Positions 42,107 through 51,430 are shown, counted from the first letter of the stretch. The stretch is DNA of 64,000 bases from Paraburkholderia caffeinitolerans (GCF_902859945.1 NZ_CADIKL010000023.1:1-64000); one strand, 5' to 3'. Notes: generated by a model from the letters alone, not told the origin. Program-made: numbers and translations.

Positions 42107-42231
42107 GCCGCTGCCGGGACGCGACTTGGTGATCGTTATCGCGTCGGGGGTAATCCTGACGTCGCTGCTGGTCGCCGTGTTCGCCATGCCGAAGTTGTTG
42201 CGCGGCACTTGCCACGGACACGATGCCCATG
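42106..42231 (+). pseudogene. Fragment of a second CPA1 antiporter gene
   Basis: 126 bp align with 40105-40230 in the intact antiporter gene without gaps, about 90% identical. Translated in frame it gives PLPGRDLVIVIASGVILTSL and then LVAVFAMPKLLRG, the end of the membrane domain. Nothing of the rest of the gene is present. The divergence, much larger than in the adjacent isomerase copy, means it came from a paralogue or a different strain's allele, not from a recent copy of the neighbour. Confidence 0.85.
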
Positions 42232-42674
42232 ACGGCGGATCGGACTCAAACAACCATGGGCGGCAGGTCGGGAAATCACAAGCCTGATGACCTCAACTGC
42301 TCCAACCACTCGGTGCGGACCTGCATGCCGGTATGTGGGAGGGGATCGGTCAGGTCAACTGACCGTCCCCTATCCCGTTTTCGCGCGGGGGCGGCCCACT
42401 TGTTGAGAAGTAGCAGACCTTGAATGACCGTGTGCTAACTGCGCTTGGTCGACGATGACGACTGGCCAGAATGACAGTATTTTCCGATGAAATGACGAAT
42501 TAGTTAAATAATGCTTTTAATAAATTCGCACTGTTAAAAATTGACAGTGCATTGGTGTCCTGATAGTTTCACCCGGTTTTGTCTGAGTAATCCGGGTTTA
42601 ATATCCGCGCATTCCTGGTAGTCCTGGATTATCTATTGCGCACAGCCGCATGGCCTGAATACGGGGAACAGATT
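42232..42674. other. AT-rich island boundary with a long hairpin, no gene seen
   Basis: 443 bp between the antiporter fragment and vgrG. From about 42430 to 42640 the DNA is distinctly AT-rich compared with the rest of the window, typical of acquired DNA. A hairpin at 42337-42376 pairs GGGGATCGGTCAG-like sequence with CTGACCGTCCCC around a GTCAA loop. I see no transposase, integrase or tRNA. The vgrG promoter presumably lies in the AT-rich part. Confidence 0.5.
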
Positions 42675-45491
42675 GTGAACTACCCAGCCCTCCAGCGCGT
42701 TTTCACCGGCGCCCTGCCTTCACAGGATAGCCGCCCGTTTCGCCTGTACTGGCGCAGTTCGCAGAAGGATCTGGCTGGTCTGCTGCTCATCCAGCGGCTC
42801 GATATTCGGGAGGGGCTGTGTGGGGGCATCGAAGGCCGCCTGTCCTGCATTTCCACCACGATCGGCGCGCCACTCCAGCTTTTTCTCGGCCAGCCGGTGA
42901 CGGTCCAGCTGGTCACCGACCAGGGCGCGCTGCACTCGATCTGCGCGATCGTCACGGATGCCCACGAGGGGGAATCCGACGGATCGCTCGCGACATATCA
43001 GTTGGTGGTCCGCGACGCCGTGTCGATCATGGAACAGCGCATCAACACGCGTATTTTTCGCACAAAAAGCGTTGTCGAGATTATCCAGACCCTTGTTCAG
43101 GAGTGGCGGCGCAAAAGCTCGACACTGGGCGTAACGTTTGATCTCGATATATCGAATCTGGATATGTCGAAATATCCCGTGCGCGAACAGACGCTCCAGT
43201 TCGATGAGTCCGATGCGAATTTTTTTCGCCGCCTGTGCCGGCGTGAGGGTATCGCATGGTTTATTCGCGCGGGTGGCGACCAGAATAATACTGACCTCTC
43301 GAAGCAGCCGTTCCACGCGCTCGTGTTGTTCGATAACGCCATCAAGCTCAGGCAGGCGGACGCGGGCGCCGTTGCCTATCACTCCGATGCTGCAACGGGG
43401 ACGCGGGATGCGATTACGCTCCTGACGATGGGGCGCCAGCTCGTAGCGGGCTCGATGCGGCGGGCAAGCTGGGACCTCAAGCCCAGCCGGGTCGACCAGG
43501 TGCGCGCACCCACACGGGTCGACCAGGGACCGGCGGGCAATGACCTCGCGGCCCTGCTGTCCGATGCCAGGATCGACTCGCCCCATATCGCCGATACGCC
43601 AGATGACTACGAGCGCCTCGGCATGGCTCGGCTGCTGGCCCACGGTGCACGTTCGGCAATCGTCAAGGGTGCGAGCGGCGTGCGCGACCTTGAGGTCGGC
43701 TTCTGGATCAGCGTGTCGGGGCATCCGGAACTGGACCAGTTGCCGGAGCAGCAGCGCCGTATCGTCATTACGTCGCTGAACCACGCCGGTGAGAACAACC
43801 TGCCCAAGGATCTGAACGAGCGTGCGCAGGTGCTCTTTACGGCCAGCCGCTGGCAGGCCATGGCCACGCCCCTGTCTATCGACACGCCAGCACGCCCGAC
43901 GGCATTCGACGGCTCGTCCGCGAGCCGCTACGAAAACACGTTCAGTGGCGTTCCGCGCGGCACACCGCTGACACCCACTTACGATCCCCGTGTTGACCTG
44001 CCGCGCGTGTACCCCATTACAGGCACGGTTGTCGCGCCCGATGGCGAGCAGGTTCACACCGACGCATACGGGCGGTACAAGGTGCAGATCCAGGGGCTCG
44101 ACCCGGCCGACCACGAGCACGCCAGTGGCGCGGGCACGAGCAGCACGCCAGCGGACAGTGCATGGGTGCGGATGCTCTCGGGCTGGGCCGGAGACAGCTT
44201 TGGCAATCAGACACCGCCGCGCGCCGGCATGGAGGTCCTGCTGGATTTTGCGAACGGCGATCCCGACAAGATGTATATCGCCGGGGTCTTCAGTAATGGC
44301 GCCAACATGCCGGCAACGTTCAGCCGGACCGGCAATCTGCCAGGCAACCGCTATCTCTCGGGCATGCGTTCGCAGGAAATCAATGGTCAGCGGTACAACC
44401 AGTTGCGCCTGGACGATACGCCGCAGCAGATTAGCGCGCAGCTATCAAGCCAGCATGCCACGTCTGAGCTCAATCTGGGTTTTCTGACCCAGCCTCGTGA
44501 GAACGGCCAGGGGGCAAACCGCGGTGAAGGCGCCGAACTGCGAACGGATGCCGCGGCGGCGCTGCGGGCCGCGCAGGGCATCTTGTTGACGACTTACGCG
44601 CGCTCCCAGGCGAGCGGCAACCAGCTCGATCGAAAAGAGCTGATCCAGCTACTCGGCGAATGCACCGAGCTGTTCAAGTCACTGGGCGACTATGCCGGAC
44701 AGCATGGCGGACAGGCGGCCGACACGGGTGGCCAGACAGCCGTTGCGGATGCATTCAAAAACTGGTCGCCCGCCGCCGGAAGCTCAGAGAGCGGGACTGC
44801 CCCATCGACCAGCGCAGCGCAGGCGTTGATGGCATTCGGCGCGCAGGCCGGTTCCGTGAACGTCACGCCGAAGACGCATGTGACGTACGCGGGACAGAAC
44901 ATCGATCAGGTCGCCCAGCAGCATCTGCAATTCATGAGTGGGCAGCGCTTTAACGCAACGGCGGGCCAGGGCATGCAGTTATTTGCACGCGGCACCGGCA
45001 TCCAGGCGATCGCCGGTGAAGGTCCGGTGCTGCTGCAGGCGCAGGCTGATGCACTGACGGCCAACGCGCAGAAGGGTGTGAAGATCAGCAGCAACGAAAA
45101 CGAGGTGCTGGTCACCGCGCCCACGATCCTGTTCGTCGCGGAAGACGGCAGCTACATCAGAATCGGTTCGGGCATTACGCTCGGCACCAACGGTGACATC
45201 AGGCTGCTGTCGGCTTCGCACAAATGGGGTGGGCCATCGACGCAGGGGGCGCCGAAATCCGCCTTCAACAATCAGCCCACGGATCAGCGGTTCCGGCTGC
45301 ACTACCCAGCCGATGAAGCGGGTGAAACGGTGGCCGCGGCCAACAGACCCTACCGGATCACGCTCGACGACGGGCGCGTGATCGAGGGCAAGAGTGATGC
45401 GAACGGCCTGACCGATCTCGTGAAAGACGAGGCCATGCGCATTGCAAAAATCGATATCCTGCAGCCCCCGGCTCCGACCGGCAACGGGTAA
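42675..45491 (+). CDS. vgrG: Type VI secretion VgrG spike protein with C-terminal extension
   Basis: About 938 residues from a GTG at 42675 behind GGGGA; a TTG at 42636 is possible. The gp27-like base covers the first about 400 residues (VFTGALPSQDSRPFRLYW; YPVREQTLQFDESDANFFRRL; GIAWFIRAG). A gp5-like OB fold follows near VYPITGTVVAPDGEQVHTDAYGRYKVQ and WAGDSFGNQTPPRAGMEVLLDF. The DUF2345 needle region lies near 750-870. The last about 65 residues (RFRLHYPADEAGETV...YRITLDDGRVIEGKSDANG) look like a transthyretin-type fold, known in some VgrGs to dock lipase effectors. It heads a cargo operon with the Tle3-like gene. Confidence 0.93.
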   Translation: MNYPALQRVFTGALPSQDSRPFRLYWRSSQKDLAGLLLIQRLDIREGLCGGIEGRLSCISTTIGAPLQLFLGQPVTVQLVTDQGALHSICAIVTDAHEGESDGSLATYQLVVRDAVSIMEQRINTRIFRTKSVVEIIQTLVQEWRRKSSTLGVTFDLDISNLDMSKYPVREQTLQFDESDANFFRRLCRREGIAWFIRAGGDQNNTDLSKQPFHALVLFDNAIKLRQADAGAVAYHSDAATGTRDAITLLTMGRQLVAGSMRRASWDLKPSRVDQVRAPTRVDQGPAGNDLAALLSDARIDSPHIADTPDDYERLGMARLLAHGARSAIVKGASGVRDLEVGFWISVSGHPELDQLPEQQRRIVITSLNHAGENNLPKDLNERAQVLFTASRWQAMATPLSIDTPARPTAFDGSSASRYENTFSGVPRGTPLTPTYDPRVDLPRVYPITGTVVAPDGEQVHTDAYGRYKVQIQGLDPADHEHASGAGTSSTPADSAWVRMLSGWAGDSFGNQTPPRAGMEVLLDFANGDPDKMYIAGVFSNGANMPATFSRTGNLPGNRYLSGMRSQEINGQRYNQLRLDDTPQQISAQLSSQHATSELNLGFLTQPRENGQGANRGEGAELRTDAAAALRAAQGILLTTYARSQASGNQLDRKELIQLLGECTELFKSLGDYAGQHGGQAADTGGQTAVADAFKNWSPAAGSSESGTAPSTSAAQALMAFGAQAGSVNVTPKTHVTYAGQNIDQVAQQHLQFMSGQRFNATAGQGMQLFARGTGIQAIAGEGPVLLQAQADALTANAQKGVKISSNENEVLVTAPTILFVAEDGSYIRIGSGITLGTNGDIRLLSASHKWGGPSTQGAPKSAFNNQPTDQRFRLHYPADEAGETVAAANRPYRITLDDGRVIEGKSDANGLTDLVKDEAMRIAKIDILQPPAPTGNG

Positions 45492-45550
45492 TAAGCAGGG
45501 AAATCACGGCGAATTCCGGCAACGACAGGCGCGCGGCGAGCCAGCCGCGC

Positions 45551-45586
45551 AGCGGCCGTCAAGACCGAAGTCTTGAAGCCGCCGCT
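45551..45586 (+). other. Hairpin between vgrG and the effector gene
   Basis: AGCGGC (45551-45556) pairs with GCCGCT (45581-45586), and inside it TCAAGAC (45559-45565) pairs with GTCTTGA (45570-45576) around a CGAA tetraloop. It lies 24 bp before the effector ATG. It could tune effector level relative to VgrG or protect the mRNA. Confidence 0.5.
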
Positions 45587-45609
45587 TTGAATACGTAACA
45601 GGACGAATC

Positions 45610-47691
45610 ATGGCCAACAGCAGCCAGTTTGATGGACATCATACGATCGCCGAGGGCGCGGGCGTTACGCATTCAAACCGCGCTGGCGACAAACAGATTG
45701 CAGTACCGCGAGACAGGCCAGGCGTTGTGATTTTTCTGCACGGCGTCAACGATCCCGGCGCGAATTACGATCATATCGAGCAAGGTCTGTGTGAAGGGCT
45801 CAACGAACGGCTCAGCCGCAGGGATCTGAAGCCGGGGGAGTATGGTGCCGCCTTCGCCAAGGCACTGCAATACAACTTCAAAGATCCGGACTTCGACCAG
45901 TGGAAGGACACGAAGTACGACCCAGACACGTACCTGTATCAGCGCACGGAAATCACGGAAGGGTCGAATCAGACGCATAGCATGTTCATCCCGTTTTACT
46001 GGGGATACCGCGCGGCGCCGGAAGAAATCAAGGGTGGCGAGAAGAACCCGTCGACACTGCGCGGGCAGTACCAGGACATCCACGGCAACCGCCTGAGCAA
46101 GCATTTCGCGAAGGGCGGTGGCATGTTCAACAACGCGACCACCAACATCCCCGCGATGTTCGATCCTGGCTGGACAGATAACCCGCTGAACCAGGTTGCC
46201 GGAATGATGATGAGCGATTATCAGTACAGCAGCAACAGTCCGAAGCGTCATTATTTCGTGCTGGCTGCCAAACGCCTGGCCATGCTCGTGCACGAGATCC
46301 GCAAGGTCGATCCGAACGAAACGGTCACCATCATGGCGCACAGCCAGGGCACCCTCATCACGCTGCTGGCGCAGGCCTTTCTCGCAGAAGACAAAAAGCC
46401 GTGCGCGGATTGCGTGATCATGGTCGATTCGCCTTACAGCCTGACCGAGCCGATCGCGGCACAACTGGTTCAACCGAGCGCCACGCCATACACGTTGCGC
46501 GGCAAGCTCAACACGCTGATTAACATCGTCCAGGCCGTCACGTCGTCTCCCAATCCGAATCCGCCACTCGATCAGTTGGAGCCGACCAATCCTTTGCATG
46601 GTGGCCGTACCGGTAAAGGATGGACCCATACGCAGGCGACTCGCCTCGACAAGGACGGCTCCACTCACGTGTTTGCGGAGCGCGACAATCGCGGCAAGGT
46701 CTATCTGTATTTTTGTACCGACGACACCACGGTCGACCTGCCGAATGTCCAGGGCATCGGCACGCATGGGGTGCCGGATACGGTCGAGGAAACATGGCAG
46801 GGGACGAAGAAAGTGCTCGGAATGCCGAAAAAATCGACCACCCAGCTCAAGGCGATGGACGCGCTGAAGCAGCACCGCTTCTATCAACGGCTATGGAGCA
46901 AAAATCCGACCGAATATCTTGGCGGGCGGCGGCTCGTTGGCAAGCCGCCTGCGTATTACGACGGGACCATCGTGGGCAGCGACCGCAAGTTCGAGCAAAG
47001 ACTGATCAATGCCGAGGCCATAGTGCCGCCCTACGCTCCGAACCTGTACGGCGATGAGGGCGTCAAGGGTGACGTCACCCATGCGGGCAAGGACAAGCCC
47101 GATTACGTGTCACGCAACACGTTGATCGGCAATCCGAACGCCACGGCCATCCGCGGCCATCCCATACTGGACATACCGGCTTCGCTGATTGGTGCCGATC
47201 ACAAGAAGATTGTCGACTGGTACAACAGCAAATCGCCAGATCCGGAAGACCATATAGATTCCGTGGAACTGTCCAGCGGTGGCGCACTCACCTACTGGCG
47301 ACCGGAAACGCCGAATGAAATACGGGAGCGTCTCGAGACGGACAAGAAGGCGTGGGACAAGAACTCGTATCACTCGGCGATATTGCGTGACGCCAACAAT
47401 ATCCGCCGCGTGGCGGCGTTGGATGTGGCGATCGGGCAGGCTAGAAGCCTCGATGATCCTGATATGCGTAGGTTGTTGATTGCGATTGCTGACTGGAAGA
47501 TCGATCTCAAGTCATTGGATAAGTTAGTCAGTAATCCATTTTATGATCCGCTTGATAAAGACTCCAAAGCTTTGATCGAGAATGGCGCATGGTACTACTC
47601 CAGGGGAGAGTTTCCGCAAAACCTGGTGCCGTCAACACCTCCCAAAATGGTCGATGCCGAAACCTTCCGGGATCGCGAGAAACGCCAATGA
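45610..47691 (+). CDS. T6SS lipase effector, Tle3-like (alpha/beta hydrolase, DUF3274-type)
   Basis: 693 residues. An alpha/beta hydrolase starts with VVIFLHGVNDPGANYDHIEQGL (HG oxyanion strand) and has the nucleophile elbow MAHSQGTL (Ser245, AxSxG variant of GxSxG), then VIMVDSPYSL. The C-terminal half contains the long helical region typical of Tle3 proteins (ILRDANNIRRVAALDVAIGQA). No signal peptide, as expected for a T6SS cargo. Tle3 enzymes are phospholipases delivered to the periplasm of rival bacteria. Position directly after vgrG and before DUF2875 and PAAR genes agrees. The gene end overlaps the next ATG (ATGA). Confidence 0.85.
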   Translation: MANSSQFDGHHTIAEGAGVTHSNRAGDKQIAVPRDRPGVVIFLHGVNDPGANYDHIEQGLCEGLNERLSRRDLKPGEYGAAFAKALQYNFKDPDFDQWKDTKYDPDTYLYQRTEITEGSNQTHSMFIPFYWGYRAAPEEIKGGEKNPSTLRGQYQDIHGNRLSKHFAKGGGMFNNATTNIPAMFDPGWTDNPLNQVAGMMMSDYQYSSNSPKRHYFVLAAKRLAMLVHEIRKVDPNETVTIMAHSQGTLITLLAQAFLAEDKKPCADCVIMVDSPYSLTEPIAAQLVQPSATPYTLRGKLNTLINIVQAVTSSPNPNPPLDQLEPTNPLHGGRTGKGWTHTQATRLDKDGSTHVFAERDNRGKVYLYFCTDDTTVDLPNVQGIGTHGVPDTVEETWQGTKKVLGMPKKSTTQLKAMDALKQHRFYQRLWSKNPTEYLGGRRLVGKPPAYYDGTIVGSDRKFEQRLINAEAIVPPYAPNLYGDEGVKGDVTHAGKDKPDYVSRNTLIGNPNATAIRGHPILDIPASLIGADHKKIVDWYNSKSPDPEDHIDSVELSSGGALTYWRPETPNEIRERLETDKKAWDKNSYHSAILRDANNIRRVAALDVAIGQARSLDDPDMRRLLIAIADWKIDLKSLDKLVSNPFYDPLDKDSKALIENGAWYYSRGEFPQNLVPSTPPKMVDAETFRDREKRQ

Positions 47692-49367
47692 TTAACTATC
47701 TGAAGGAAACCACGCGCCCCAGGTTGCGGCTCTATCTGCTGGCAATGACAGTGCTCGTGATAGTCTGGGCGTCCTATATTTTGTTTGGCTCTTACCAATA
47801 CCGGCAAAGTACCGGCCTTGAGGTTCCACATATGGGCAGTACGATTCGTAATGGCGTGTTGATCATCGTTGGCGTGCTCGCAGTGGTGTTCGCCGGACAC
47901 TGGATGTGGCGCGCGTCACAGGAACAGAAGGGCACGGCCCCTCTTTCCGCCGCAATGGCTTCCGAAGTATCGGTCCCATCGACCTTGAATGGGGAAAAAG
48001 CGCGTGTTCTCTCTGGAACCGGGCCGCAGTATGCGCTGGAGATTCGCGCCATTGGACTGGCGGTTACTGGCCGGCATCAGGATACGGTCTGGAAGCAGAT
48101 TGAGGCGAAAGGCGATAACTATTCGTCGATTCTGTCGGACGACCCGAAACGGTATGGAGAAAATCCGGACGAGCGCCAGATTTTCTCGAAGATTGCGACT
48201 GGAGCCGCGTTCCGCTACGTTGCCGGCGAAGCCGTCGATCACTGGCCTGTACCGGTGATCATGCTGGGACCACCAAAGGGTAACGACAGTCCGTACCGCG
48301 CTGCCTTCGAAATCGCAGATGCACGGCAGAATGCGGGACTGGGGGTCACGGAGTTCCTGTGGCTGGATGATCACAACACAAGCAGCGCGGCGCCTGCGCT
48401 CACCGAGCTTTTCGACTTCTTCGACAAACATCCCGACGTCCCCGCAGCGCTGATCGTGAGCCAGGACGGGATGCAGTACCGCTGGGCTGCGAGGACGCCC
48501 GGAATGCCAAAGGATCCGCGTGGCGCGTTCATTCCACCGGTGCCGGACAGCATGGGCGGATTGCTGGTTGCCCGCACGGATCGCGTGGACCGTCTGGTGC
48601 GCCCTTACGCCGTCCCGGTTCCTGGTGACATCGACAAGACCAAAACCCAGTACGACATCGTCAAGTTGTGGAACTTCTACTGGGCTGAGGAAAAGAAATT
48701 TCAGGTCGAAACCGACAAGGCATCTGGTGGACATTTTTTCGGCGCCTACACCATGAAAACCGACTGGTGGATAGCGAAGTTGCCGGAGCTCTGGAAGCAG
48801 ATCGACAACAAGGGACCGGGCGAATTCAGGCCGAGCCCGTTCCTGCCCGTGCGATGGGCCAACTGGCAGCTCGAGGAATTCGATGAAGCGCCATTGCTGG
48901 GTTATCTGCATCGCCCGGTGGACATCAAGCTGACGGACGACCAGGGCAAGCCGCTCAAGCGGGCGGATCAGGTGAAGGCGTTGCAATCGGGCTGGACGGA
49001 CGCCATGGCGACGTTGCCGGCAGGCGCGAAACCTGCCCGCGTGTTCTATGACACGACGCTCAACCGGGAATGGGCCATACCGCTGACGCAGGCATTGCAT
49101 GGCAACGCGCAGGGCATCGATATTGGTGAGGTCAAGGAGGGTTACGACATTGGTCGCCGCATCGGCAACACGGGCGTGAGTTCGGCGCTCGTGCAGCTAT
49201 GCCTGGCGACGATCGCGAACTACCAGAAGGGTGGGGCAAGTGCAACGGTCAACCTGATGGACAACGGCACGGCCAGCATCGTGATGGTGAGTCCACCCGA
49301 CGAGGCGAGCAAGGCGGACAACGCGGAGCACCGCGGTGCTGATCCGTTCAAATATCGCTCGCCCTGA
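47688..49367 (+). CDS. DUF2875 protein, copy 1 (two-helix N-terminus)
   Basis: 559 residues; the ATG overlaps the effector stop (ATGA), so it is translationally coupled to the toxin. Two membrane helices: about 15-36 (LYLLAMTVLVIVWASYILFG) preceded by Lys/Arg, and about 56-74 (GVLIIVGVLAVVFAGHWMW). The large soluble DUF2875 body follows (LEIRAIGLAVTGRHQDTVWKQ...). With two helices and a basic start, the body is predicted cytoplasmic. In Pseudomonas aeruginosa a DUF2875 protein (Tla3, as I recall) is the adaptor that loads Tle3 on VgrG. An adaptor role fits here; immunity is the alternative. Confidence 0.82.
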   Translation: MINYLKETTRPRLRLYLLAMTVLVIVWASYILFGSYQYRQSTGLEVPHMGSTIRNGVLIIVGVLAVVFAGHWMWRASQEQKGTAPLSAAMASEVSVPSTLNGEKARVLSGTGPQYALEIRAIGLAVTGRHQDTVWKQIEAKGDNYSSILSDDPKRYGENPDERQIFSKIATGAAFRYVAGEAVDHWPVPVIMLGPPKGNDSPYRAAFEIADARQNAGLGVTEFLWLDDHNTSSAAPALTELFDFFDKHPDVPAALIVSQDGMQYRWAARTPGMPKDPRGAFIPPVPDSMGGLLVARTDRVDRLVRPYAVPVPGDIDKTKTQYDIVKLWNFYWAEEKKFQVETDKASGGHFFGAYTMKTDWWIAKLPELWKQIDNKGPGEFRPSPFLPVRWANWQLEEFDEAPLLGYLHRPVDIKLTDDQGKPLKRADQVKALQSGWTDAMATLPAGAKPARVFYDTTLNREWAIPLTQALHGNAQGIDIGEVKEGYDIGRRIGNTGVSSALVQLCLATIANYQKGGASATVNLMDNGTASIVMVSPPDEASKADNAEHRGADPFKYRSP

Positions 49368-50939
49368 TGGTGGTGAATGTCGTTGGTAGAAGAATACGTT
49401 CCGCATATGAGCAGTACGATTCGTAATGGCGTGTTGATCATCGCTGGCGTGCTCGCGGTGGTTTTCGCGGGGCACTGGATGTGGCGCGCGTCACAGGAAC
49501 AGAACGGTGCGGCCCCCCTTTCCGCTGCAATGGCTTCCGAGGCATCGGTCCCATCGACCTTGAATGCGGAAAAAGCGCGTGTCCTCTCTGGAACCGGGCC
49601 GCAGTATGCGCTGGAGATTCGCGCCATTGGACTGGCGGTTACGGGCCGGCATCAGGATACGGTCTGGAAGCAGATTGAGGCGAAAGGCGATAACTATTCG
49701 TCAATTCTGTCGGACGACCCGAAACGGTATGGAGAAAATCCGGATGAACGCAAGATTTTCTCGAAGATTGCGACTGGTGCTGCTTTCCGCTACGTTGCCG
49801 GCGAAGCCGTCGATCACTGGCCTGTACCGGTGATCATGCTCGGACCGCCAAAGGGTAAGGACAGTCCGTACCGCGCTGCCTTCGAAATTGCATCTGCGCG
49901 GCAGAATGCGGGACTGGGGGTCACGGAGTTCCTGTGGCTTGACGACCACAACACCAGCAGCGCGGCGCCGGCGCTCACCGAGCTTTTCGACTTCTTCGAC
50001 AAACACCCCGACGTCCCCGCTGCGTTGATCGTGAGCCAGGACGGGATGCAGTACCGCTGGGGGCTGGATACGCCTGGTATGCCTAAAGATCGGCGTGGCT
50101 CTTTTATCCCACCGGTGCCGGACAGCATGGGCGGATTGCTGGTTGCCCGCACAGATCGAGTGGACCGTCTGGTGCGTCCTTACGCCGTCCCTGTTCCTGG
50201 CGACATCGACAAAACCAAAACCCAGTACGACATCATCAAACTCTGGAATTTCTACTGGGCCGAGGATGACAAATATCAGGATGAAGTAGATAAGGCTGCG
50301 GGCCGCATATACGGCACCAGTACCATGAAAACCGACTGGTGGATATCGAAGCTCCCCGAACTCTGGAAGCAGATCGACAACAAGGGGCCGGGCGAATTCA
50401 GGCCGAGTCCGTTCCTGCCCGTGCGATGGGCAAACTGGCAGCTTGAGGAGTTCGATGAAGCGCCATTGCTGGGTTATCTGCATCGCCCGGTGGACATCAA
50501 GCTGACGGACGACCAGGGCAAGCCGCTCAAGCGGGCGGATCAGGTGAAGGCGTTGCAATCGGGCTGGGCGGACGCCATGGCGACGTTGCCGGCAGGCGCT
50601 AAACCTGCCCGAGTGTTCTATGACACAACGCTGAACCGGGAGTGGACCATACCGCTAACGCAGGCATTGCATGGCAACGCGCAGGGCATCGATATTGGTG
50701 AGGTCAAGGAGGGCTACGACATTGGCCGGCGCATCGGCAATACGGGCGTGAGCTCGGCGCTCGTGCAGTTGTGCCTGGCGACAATCGCGAACTACCAGGA
50801 AGGCGGTGCGAGTGCGACGGTCAACCTGATGGATAACGGCACGGCCAGCATCGTGATGGTGAGTCCGCCCGACGAGGCGAGCAAGGCGGGCAACGCGGAG
50901 CACCGCGGTGCTGATCCGTTCAAATATCGCTCGCCCTGA
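47823..50939 (+). repeat. Tandem duplication of about 1.57 kb covering the DUF2875 genes
   Basis: From GTTCC at 47823 and again at 49398 the two genes run in parallel at an offset of 1575 bp, dropping to 1572 after a one-codon gap. Most of the sequence is nearly identical. Differences concentrate around the residues after YRW (AARTPGMPKDPRGA versus GLDTPGMPKDRRGS) and in the stretch before MKTDWW. Confidence 0.92.
49377..50939 (+). CDS. DUF2875 protein, copy 2 (single-helix N-terminus)
   Basis: 520 residues from the ATG at 49377, nine bases after copy 1. The first 40 or so residues of copy 1, including membrane helix 1, are absent; homology begins at VPHM. One hydrophobic helix remains (about 18-36, GVLIIAGVLAVVFAGHWMW) with a short N-terminus. 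A single signal-anchor would place the DUF2875 body in the periplasm, opposite to copy 1, although the flanking charges do not settle this. Tle3 attacks from the periplasm, so this copy is a candidate immunity protein. Body over 90% identical to copy 1. Confidence 0.8.
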   Translation: MSLVEEYVPHMSSTIRNGVLIIAGVLAVVFAGHWMWRASQEQNGAAPLSAAMASEASVPSTLNAEKARVLSGTGPQYALEIRAIGLAVTGRHQDTVWKQIEAKGDNYSSILSDDPKRYGENPDERKIFSKIATGAAFRYVAGEAVDHWPVPVIMLGPPKGKDSPYRAAFEIASARQNAGLGVTEFLWLDDHNTSSAAPALTELFDFFDKHPDVPAALIVSQDGMQYRWGLDTPGMPKDRRGSFIPPVPDSMGGLLVARTDRVDRLVRPYAVPVPGDIDKTKTQYDIIKLWNFYWAEDDKYQDEVDKAAGRIYGTSTMKTDWWISKLPELWKQIDNKGPGEFRPSPFLPVRWANWQLEEFDEAPLLGYLHRPVDIKLTDDQGKPLKRADQVKALQSGWADAMATLPAGAKPARVFYDTTLNREWTIPLTQALHGNAQGIDIGEVKEGYDIGRRIGNTGVSSALVQLCLATIANYQEGGASATVNLMDNGTASIVMVSPPDEASKAGNAEHRGADPFKYRSP

Positions 50940-50990
50940 TGGTGATATGGCGGCCGAGCCGGTGGTGAATATCATGAATGGGAGAAGACC

Positions 50991-51254
50991 GTGCGTGGTG
51001 TGATTCGGATAGGCGATGCGACCAGTCACGGCGGTCGCGTGGAAACGGGCCGTGAACAATCGACAGTCATGGGGCGGGCCGTCGCCGGTGTGGGCGACCA
51101 TTGCTCCTGTCCGATGGCGGGGCACGAGAACTGTGTGATCGTTGAAGGCGACCCCAACGTGACCGTCGATGGTGTTGCGGTGGCCTTCGACGGCCACAGG
51201 ACGTCCTGCGGAGCGAAGCTTATTTCAAGCCTGCCGACGTCCGGGCGTGAATAG
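50991..51254 (+). CDS. PAAR-domain spike tip protein
   Basis: 87 residues from a GTG at 50991 with GGGAGAAG upstream. PAAR fold: GVIRIGDATSHGGRVETG, then VGDHCSCPMAGHENCVIVEGD and VDGVAVAFDGHRTSCGAKLI. His and Cys residues are placed for the single metal site at the tip. It caps the VgrG trimer and sharpens the T6SS spike. No toxin extension, so it is a stand-alone tip. Likely co-transcribed with the effector genes. Confidence 0.9.
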   Translation: MRGVIRIGDATSHGGRVETGREQSTVMGRAVAGVGDHCSCPMAGHENCVIVEGDPNVTVDGVAVAFDGHRTSCGAKLISSLPTSGRE

Positions 51255-51430
51255 CGTCGCTGGACAGCCTGGCTAAGCCGATATCACGTTTGCGTTCGCC
51301 CGGTAATCCTCGATGAACCTTTAATTTCGGTCACGTTCCTGTCTTCTTTCATCCCGCTCTGATAGTGAATGAGGAGGTCTGTTGCGTACACTCGCGCGTT
51401 GTTACGGCTCCATTCCCGATCCAATCCACG

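Noticed and set aside
47688..50939. Calling both DUF2875 genes immunity proteins
   Set aside because: A characterised DUF2875 protein at a Tle3 locus is an adaptor, and the two copies here differ in predicted topology; the sequence alone does not settle either role.
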